Below are positions 58,766 through 64,000 of a stretch of 64,000 nt of DNA, piece by piece. A model generated the notes under the pieces. The model was not told the origin of the DNA and ran no database searches. It saw only the letters and a program-made list of their open reading frames with translations. The stretch covers positions 62,001-126,000 of the forward strand of contig NZ_BMTS01000016.1 of the NCBI RefSeq assembly GCF_014649795.1. The letters are read 5' to 3'. Each line of letters begins with the position of its first letter. Within the stretch, counting starts at the first letter, position 1. The DNA comes from Streptomyces melanogenes (GTDB lineage: Bacteria; Actinomycetota; Actinomycetes; Streptomycetales; Streptomycetaceae). Both the position numbers and the translations under genes were made by a program.

Positions 58766-61700
58766 TCAGCGGCGGCGGCCCCGGCGGTCGTCATCGTCGT
58801 CGGCGTGCGGCCCGAGCAGCTCGTCGGCGAGCGAGGGCAGATCGTCCAGCGGGGTCTCCTCGGCCCAGTCCGAACGCCGCCGGGGCCGACGCCCCCGCTT
58901 CGGCTCCGCTGCGGCCCCGGGCTCGGCGCCCAACTGGTCGGGGTTCACCTGCGGCAGCTCCCGCGTCCGCTCGTTCGGCCGCTCGGCCTCCTGCTCCCGC
59001 TCGTCCCGGAAGAGCCCGGGCGGGAACCGGTCCCCGTCGCGCACGGGTGGCAGGACCGCCGTCTCGTCGGCGTCCCGCGCCCCTTCCCGTACGGGAGGCA
59101 GCACGGTCGTCTCGTCCGCGTCCCGCACGGGCGGCAGCACCGTCGTCTCGGCGGCCTCGGCCGGGACCTGCGGCAGCACCGTGGTTTCGGCGGCGGCCGG
59201 ACCCGGCTCGGCCCGGCGGGGGGCGTCCGCGCCCGGCACCGGGACTTCCTGGGTGATCTCGTCGGGGCTCACCTCGGGCCGGGCATCCGGCTTCAGGACG
59301 GGCGTGGGCACCGTCACCTCGGAGGCCGACTCGGCCTCGGGCTTCCGCTTCGCGCGCGTGGCCGAAGTGTCCTCCGGGCCCTGGGCGGGGGCGGAAGGAG
59401 AAGCCACGGGGGCGGACGGAGAAGCCACAGCGGTCGAAGCCGTCGCCGCAGCCGCGGCCGCCGCGCTCGCCGCCTCCGCGAGACGGCGGGCCTCCTCCGC
59501 CCTCCGCAGCGCCTCCTCGGCCCTGCGCTGCTTCTCCAGCCGGCGCTCCTCGGCCTCGGCGCGCAGCTTGGCCTGCTCCTCGGCCTGCTTGCGCAGCCGC
59601 TCCTGCTCGGCCGCGGCGGCCTTGGCCTCCGCCTCGCGCCGTACGCGCTCCTCCTCGGCGAGGCGCCTGGCCTCCTCGGCCCGCAGCCGGGCCTCCTCCG
59701 CCTGGCGCTCCTCCTCGCGGCGGCGCGCCTCCTCCAGCTCGCGCCGCTTGCGCTCTTCCTCCTCGGCGCGCAGCTTGGCGAGCTGCGCCTGGCGCTCGCG
59801 CTCCAGGCGCTCCTCCTCGGCCTTGCGCGCGGCCTCTTCCTCGGCCTTGCGCCGGGCCTCCTCCTCGGCCGCCTTGCGCGCCTCCTCCTGGGCCTTCACC
59901 TCGGCCTCGGAGAGCGGCAGCATCTGGTCGAGCCGGTGGCGGACGACCGTGGTGACGGCCTCGGGCTCCTGGCCCGCGTCCACCACCAGGTAGCGGGACG
60001 GGTCGGCGGCCGCCAGGGTGAGGAACCCGGCCCGCACGCGCGCGTGGAACTCGGGCGGCTCCGACTCCAGCCGGTCCGGCGCCTCCGTGAACCGCTCCCG
60101 CGCGGTCTCCGGCGCCACGTCGAGCAGCACGGTCAGGTGCGGTACGAGACCGCCGGTCGCCCAGCGGTTGATCCGGGCGATCTCGGTCGGCGACAGATCG
60201 CGTCCGGCGCCCTGGTAGGCGACGGAGGAGTCGATGTAGCGGTCCGAGATGACGATCGCGCCGCGCTCCAGGGCGGGGCGGACCAGGGAGTCGATGTGCT
60301 CGGCGCGGTCCGCCGCGTACAGCAAGGCCTCCGCACGGTTGGAGAGCCCGGCGCTGGAGACGTCGAGCAGGATCGAGCGCAGCCGCTTGCCCACCGGGGT
60401 CGCGCCCGGCTCACGGGTCACCACGACCTCGTGGCCCTTGGCCCTGATCCACTCGGCCAGCGCCTGCGCCTGGGTGGACTTTCCGGCGCCGTCGCCGCCC
60501 TCAAGGGCGATGAAGAAGCCGGTCGGGGCCGGGGCCTGGACCGGGTCGGCGCCGCGCACCGCGTCCCGCAGATCGCGCCGCAGCGGCACGCCCTGCCGGT
60601 CGTCGGTCTTGGCCAGGACGACCGCGGCGACCGGCAGCAGCAGCGCGCCGACCAGCATCAGCGTGAAGCCGGCGCCGCCGTGCGCGAAGACGAATCCGTC
60701 ACCGGCGAGCCGGTGCGGGCCGATCGCGGCGGCGACCAGCGGGGCGAGGATCGCGCCGAGGCCGATCGCGACCCGTACGACCGCCTGGAGGTGGTCGGTG
60801 GTGCGGGCCCGGCGGTACTCCTCGGTCTCCTGGTCGACCAGCGTGTGTCCGCTGTTCGCGGCGACACCGGCGGCGACACCGGCGAGCAGCGCGATGAACA
60901 GGACGGTCGCGGTGTCCGGCACCAGGCCCATGGCCAGCAGCGCGACGCCGGTGACGGCGATGGCCAGCGAGAGCAGCCGCCGCCGGGAGAGCACGGGCAG
61001 GACCTTGGGCGCGGTGCGGATGCCCGCGCCCGTGCCGCCGACCAGCGCGAGGACCAGCAGCGCGAACGCCGCGGGCCCGCCGCCGAGGTCCGCCGCGTGC
61101 AGTACGGCCACGGCGACCGCCGACGCGATGGCGCCCGCGACGGCCCCGCAGGCCAGCACGAGCAGCGGGACCGCGCCCGTACGCCCCTTGTCGGGACCGG
61201 CGCCGGTGGAGGGCCTGCGCAGGCCCTCCAGCGGCGAGCGGGCGCGCGGAGTCTGGGAGTCCGGAAGTTCGAGCATCGCCAGGACCGAGACGGACGCGGC
61301 GAACAGCCCGGCCGCCACGTACGAGCCGAGCGCGGCCTGGTGCAGCGAGAACCAGTCGATGCCCTTGCCGAGGCCCTTGCTCACGAGCGCGGCCACCAGC
61401 AGGGCGGCGGCGGCCGTCGGCACGGACGCGAACGTCGTCCGCAGCGACAGGCGCCGCAGCGCGTCCAGATGGTCCGGCAGCGGGCGCACGGCGGCGCCCT
61501 CCAGCGGGGGCGCGGGCAGCAGCGCGGGCGCCGCGCTCTCCTTGCACACCGTCCAGAACCGCTCGGCGACCCCGGCCACGAAGGCCGTGGCCAGCAGGAA
61601 GACCAGCGCGTTGTCGGGGGTCCAGTCGATCCACAGCGGCGCGACGATCAGCAGCGCGGCGCGTACGCCGTCCGCCCCGACCATCGTCCAGCGCCGGTCC

Positions 61701-62068
61701 AGCGGACCGCTGGGCGCGGTCAGCGCGGAGACGGGTCCGAGCAGCACCGCCCCGAACAGGAACGTCGCGAGGACCCGGGCGCCGAGCACCGCGGCGACGG
61801 CGAAGGCCGCGCCCCGGTAGCCGCCGCCGAGGGCGTCCTCGGAGACCGCCGCTTGGAGTGCGAGGAGCAGGAGGACGAGGACGGCCAGGGCGTCGCCGAT
61901 CCCGCCGACGAACTGCGCGCTCCACAGCCGCCTCAGCGGCGGGATGCGCAACAGGGCCCGTACGGCACGCTCGCGTGAGTCGGCGGCTAGGGCGTCGGAG
62001 ATGGGGCTCACGACCGTGGGGGTCCCCCCTACGCCTTCGGAGCTCTGGGGATGCTCGGCTCGCGTCAT
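58766..62068 (-). CDS. tmk: dTMP kinase fused to an MFS-like membrane domain and a charged helix
   Basis: The 1100 residues fuse three parts. The N-terminal ~500 are MFS-like with about 12 hydrophobic segments (RLWSAQFVGGIGDALAVL). Then thymidylate kinase (about 510-725): FFIALEGGDGAGKST P-loop, TREPGATPVG, RAEALLYAADRAEH lid/DR motif and SDRYIDSSVAYQG. Then a ~140-residue Ala/Glu/Arg/Lys stretch (about 722-862, likely a single alpha-helix) and a Pro-rich tail with four ETTVLPPVRD-like repeats. The MFS-dTMP kinase fusion is known in Streptomyces. A G-rich repeat inserts GVGGTPT near residue 12. Confidence 0.93.
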   Translation of the reverse strand: MTRAEHPQSSEGVGGTPTVVSPISDALAADSRERAVRALLRIPPLRRLWSAQFVGGIGDALAVLVLLLLALQAAVSEDALGGGYRGAAFAVAAVLGARVLATFLFGAVLLGPVSALTAPSGPLDRRWTMVGADGVRAALLIVAPLWIDWTPDNALVFLLATAFVAGVAERFWTVCKESAAPALLPAPPLEGAAVRPLPDHLDALRRLSLRTTFASVPTAAAALLVAALVSKGLGKGIDWFSLHQAALGSYVAAGLFAASVSVLAMLELPDSQTPRARSPLEGLRRPSTGAGPDKGRTGAVPLLVLACGAVAGAIASAVAVAVLHAADLGGGPAAFALLVLALVGGTGAGIRTAPKVLPVLSRRRLLSLAIAVTGVALLAMGLVPDTATVLFIALLAGVAAGVAANSGHTLVDQETEEYRRARTTDHLQAVVRVAIGLGAILAPLVAAAIGPHRLAGDGFVFAHGGAGFTLMLVGALLLPVAAVVLAKTDDRQGVPLRRDLRDAVRGADPVQAPAPTGFFIALEGGDGAGKSTQAQALAEWIRAKGHEVVVTREPGATPVGKRLRSILLDVSSAGLSNRAEALLYAADRAEHIDSLVRPALERGAIVISDRYIDSSVAYQGAGRDLSPTEIARINRWATGGLVPHLTVLLDVAPETARERFTEAPDRLESEPPEFHARVRAGFLTLAAADPSRYLVVDAGQEPEAVTTVVRHRLDQMLPLSEAEVKAQEEARKAAEEEARRKAEEEAARKAEEERLERERQAQLAKLRAEEEERKRRELEEARRREEERQAEEARLRAEEARRLAEEERVRREAEAKAAAAEQERLRKQAEEQAKLRAEAEERRLEKQRRAEEALRRAEEARRLAEAASAAAAAAATASTAVASPSAPVASPSAPAQGPEDTSATRAKRKPEAESASEVTVPTPVLKPDARPEVSPDEITQEVPVPGADAPRRAEPGPAAAETTVLPQVPAEAAETTVLPPVRDADETTVLPPVREGARDADETAVLPPVRDGDRFPPGLFRDEREQEAERPNERTRELPQVNPDQLGAEPGAAAEPKRGRRPRRRSDWAEETPLDDLPSLADELLGPHADDDDDRRGRRR
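62017..62050 (-). repeat. G-rich palindromic element at the 5' end of tmk
   Basis: On the plus strand GTGGGGGTCCCCCCTACGCC, then TTCGGAGCTCTGGGG. It keeps the layout of the dacB copy (10561-10595) and the copy at 62200-62236: GGGGG(T)CCCCC, a short spacer, CGGAGCT-like, then GGGG. It is in frame in tmk. Confidence 0.6.
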
Positions 62069-62141
62069 CCGCCCAGCCTATCCGGAGCGCCCAGATCCTC
62101 GAGGCCCCGCCCGAACATACGGGCGGCGACCTACGGCCTAC

Positions 62142-62182
62142 CTACCCAGCTGTGGGCAACAGTGCTACCCAGCTGTGGGCAA
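62142..62182 (+). repeat. 18-bp direct repeat CTACCCAGCTGTGGGCAA x2
   Basis: CTACCCAGCTGTGGGCAA occurs at 62142-62159 and again at 62165-62182, a 23-bp period. Each contains a CCCAnnTGGG-like partial palindrome. It lies in the topA-tmk spacer and could be an operator pair for tmk or a repeat element. Confidence 0.8.
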
Positions 62183-62199
62183 TCGTGCCGCTAGGGCGA

Positions 62200-62236
62200 T
62201 GGGGGTCCCCCCCTGCTCCTTAAGAGCTTGGGGGAG
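62200..62236. repeat. G-rich palindromic element between topA and tmk
   Basis: TGGGGGTCCCCCCCTGCTCC, then TTAAGAGCTTGGGGGAGG: third member of the family also seen in dacB and tmk. It can fold into GAGC/GCTC- and GGGGG/CCCCC-type stems, upstream of tmk and downstream of topA. Confidence 0.6.
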
Positions 62237-62302
62237 GGTGGGCACAGCGGCACCCCGGCCCGGGGCAACGAACGCACCCCGGACCCGCCGCACCCCGCCC
62301 TA

Positions 62303-64000
62303 CTACTCGGCCGCCGCAGTCTTCTTGGCGGCCGTCTTCTTGGCCGGAGCCTTCTTCACCGCAGCCGCAGTCTTCTTAGCGGCAGTCTTCTTCGCCGCGG
62401 TCTTCTTCGCGGGCGCCTTCTTAGCCACGGCCTTCTTCGCCGTCTTCTTGGCAGGCCCCTTGGCGCGCTTCTCCGCGAGCAGCTCGTAACCCCGCTCGGG
62501 AGTGATGTCCTCCACGCTGTCCCCGGTCCGCAGGGTCGCGTTGGTCTCGCCGTCCGTGACGTACGGCCCGAAGCGCCCGTCCTTCACGACGACCGGCCGC
62601 TCGCTGACCGGGTCGGTGCCCAGCTCCTTGAGCGGCGGCTTGGCCGCCGCACGCCCGCGCGCCTTCGGCTGCGCGTAGATCGCCAGCGCCTCGTCCAGAG
62701 TGATGGAGAAGAGCTGGTCCTCCGACTCCAGCGAACGCGAGTCCGTGCCCTTCTTCAGGTACGGCCCGTACCGCCCGTTCTGCGCGGTGATCTCGACGCC
62801 CTCGGCGTCGGCGCCCACCACGCGCGGCAGCGACATCAGCTTCAGGGCGTCGTCGAGCGTGACCGTGTCCAGGGCCATCGACTTGAAGAGCGAGGCCGTC
62901 CGCGGCTTCACCGCGTTCTTGCCCGTCTTCGGGGTGCCCTCCGGCAGGATCTCGGTGACGTACGGCCCGTAGCGGCCGTCCTTCGCCACGATCTGGTTGC
63001 CGCTCACCGGGTCCGTGCCCAGCTCGAAGTCGCCGCTCGGCTTGGCCAGCAGCTCCTCCGCGTGCTCCACCGTCAGCTCGTCGGGCGCCAGGTCCTCCGG
63101 CACGTCGGCGCGCTGGTGGCCCTCGGCGTCCTTCTCACCGCGCTCGATGTACGGCCCGTAGCGGCCGACCCGCAGCACGATCCCGTTCCCCACGGGGAAC
63201 GAGGAGATCTCGCGCGCGTCGATCGCGCCGAGGTCCGTGACCAGCTCCTTCAGACCGCCGAGGTGGTCCCCGTCGCCGTTCCCGGCGTCGGAGGCCGCAC
63301 CGGCCGCACCGGCCTCGCCCTCACCGAAGTAGAAGCGCTTCAGCCACGGCACCGACTGGGCCTCGCCCCGCGCGATGCGGTCGAGGTCGTCCTCCATGCG
63401 CGCGGTGAAGTCGTAGTCGACGAGCCGGCCGAAGTGCTTCTCCAGCAGGTTGACCACGGCGAAGCTCAGGAACGACGGGACCAGCGCCGTGCCCTTCTTG
63501 AAGACGTAGCCGCGGTCGAGGATCGTGCCGATGATCGACGCGTACGTCGAAGGACGGCCGATCTCGCGCTCTTCCAGCTCCTTGACCAGCGAGGCCTCGG
63601 TGTACCTGGCCGGCGGCTTGGTCGCGTGGCCGTCCGCGGTGATCTCCTCGGCCGACAGCGCGTCGCCCTCGGCGACCTGGGGCAGCCGCCGCTCGCGGTC
63701 GTCCAGCTCCGCGTTCGGGTCGTCGGCGCCCTCGACGTAGGCCTTCATGAAGCCGTGGAAGGTGATCGTCTTGCCGGACGCGGTGAACTCCGCGTCCCGC
63801 CCGTCGCTCGCCCGGCCCGCGATCTTCACGGTGACGGAGTTGCCGACCGCGTCCTTCATCTGGGACGCGACCGTCCGCTTCCAGATCAGCTCGTAGAGCC
63901 GGAACTGGTCGCCGGTCAGACCGGTCTCCGCCGGAGTGCGGAAACGATCACCCGACGGGCGGATCGCCTCGTGCGCCTCCTGCGCGTTCTTGACCTTCCC
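62303..64000 (-). CDS. topA: DNA topoisomerase I (N-terminal part cut by window edge)
   Basis: Type IA topoisomerase relaxing negative supercoils. The frame is open to base 64000 (565 residues seen), starting inside the core at KVKNAQEAHEAIRPSG. Then PARYTEASLVKELEEREIGRPSTYASIIGTI, and four C-terminal repeats with the (R/F)(Y/F)GPY core (RYGPYIERGE, RYGPYVTE, RYGPYLKKGT, RFGPYVTDGE). It ends in a ~50-residue Lys/Ala tail (AKKTAAKK repeats) typical of actinobacterial TopA, which aids DNA binding and processivity. The catalytic Tyr and Toprim domain lie outside the window. Confidence 0.96.
   Translation of the reverse strand, partial: GKVKNAQEAHEAIRPSGDRFRTPAETGLTGDQFRLYELIWKRTVASQMKDAVGNSVTVKIAGRASDGRDAEFTASGKTITFHGFMKAYVEGADDPNAELDDRERRLPQVAEGDALSAEEITADGHATKPPARYTEASLVKELEEREIGRPSTYASIIGTILDRGYVFKKGTALVPSFLSFAVVNLLEKHFGRLVDYDFTARMEDDLDRIARGEAQSVPWLKRFYFGEGEAGAAGAASDAGNGDGDHLGGLKELVTDLGAIDAREISSFPVGNGIVLRVGRYGPYIERGEKDAEGHQRADVPEDLAPDELTVEHAEELLAKPSGDFELGTDPVSGNQIVAKDGRYGPYVTEILPEGTPKTGKNAVKPRTASLFKSMALDTVTLDDALKLMSLPRVVGADAEGVEITAQNGRYGPYLKKGTDSRSLESEDQLFSITLDEALAIYAQPKARGRAAAKPPLKELGTDPVSERPVVVKDGRFGPYVTDGETNATLRTGDSVEDITPERGYELLAEKRAKGPAKKTAKKAVAKKAPAKKTAAKKTAAKKTAAAVKKAPAKKTAAKKTAAAE

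Noticed and set aside
62303..62450. AKKTA-type repeats as a CRISPR-like or satellite array
   Set aside because: They are the in-frame Lys/Ala tail of topoisomerase I, usual in actinobacteria.

Overview
The window looks like chromosomal DNA from a Streptomyces or a close actinomycete. GC is very high (about 70% or more), GTG starts are common, and the families are typical of the genus: a SARP regulator, a SigE-type sigma factor, an XRE/ATPase/DUF397 trio, an MFS-dTMP kinase fusion, and ESX-linked RHS toxins. By eye I found only one TTA codon, in a GntR regulator, which suggests bldA control of that gene. All names come from reading motifs; no search was run.

Layout. (1) 1-12 kb is core: partial folP, an NTF2-like gene, folB, folK and DUF3180 on the plus strand. 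These converge on a free-standing Hint/LAGLIDADG protein, folE, ftsH, hpt, tilS, a zincin and dacB on the minus strand, with ppa divergent. In Mycobacterium tuberculosis (from memory) ftsH-folE-folP-folB-folK-DUF3180 all point the same way, so the folP-DUF3180 half appears inverted here and the endonuclease-like gene sits at the junction. (2) 12-19 kb: ThrE-like exporter, DedA, YbjQ, glutamate decarboxylase, PadR and an aldehyde dehydrogenase. (3) 19-21 kb: XRE, anti-sigma-type ATPase and DUF397, with shared CACGTGCA-type motifs in their upstream regions. (4) 21-30 kb: lipoprotein, FUSC, DUF2786, a divergent HxlR/SDR pair, a PolA-like polymerase, and a sigma factor with a membrane partner. (5) 30-38.6 kb: SARP-STAND-TPR regulator, an alpha/beta-hydrolase fused to an APH kinase, a MocR regulator and a Tat-exported FAD oxidase. 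(6) 38.7-50.7 kb is accessory: WXG100 protein, RHS toxin with a type-17-like tip, an Imm31-like immunity gene, a 14-repeat WD40 nSTAND membrane protein, hypothetical genes and DoxX. (7) 50.8-55.6 kb: amidohydrolase, FkbM methyltransferase, GT2, a TTA-containing GntR regulator and two small proteins. (8) 55.6-64 kb is core: tRNA-Thr(CGU), a TAP-like secreted peptidase, holB, tmk fusion and topA (cut by the window end).

Structure beyond genes. Three copies of an ~80-bp intergenic repeat lie at convergent gene ends. A ~70-bp inverted repeat lies near 23.9 kb. A G-rich palindromic element occurs in frame inside dacB and at the start of tmk, and again upstream of tmk. Operator-like repeats flank the amidohydrolase/DoxX and GntR promoters. 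I saw no rRNA, CRISPR array, insertion sequence or prophage. The most unusual items are the endonuclease at the folate-cluster junction, the hydrolase-kinase fusion with a repeat-derived insert, and the RHS toxin/immunity module.
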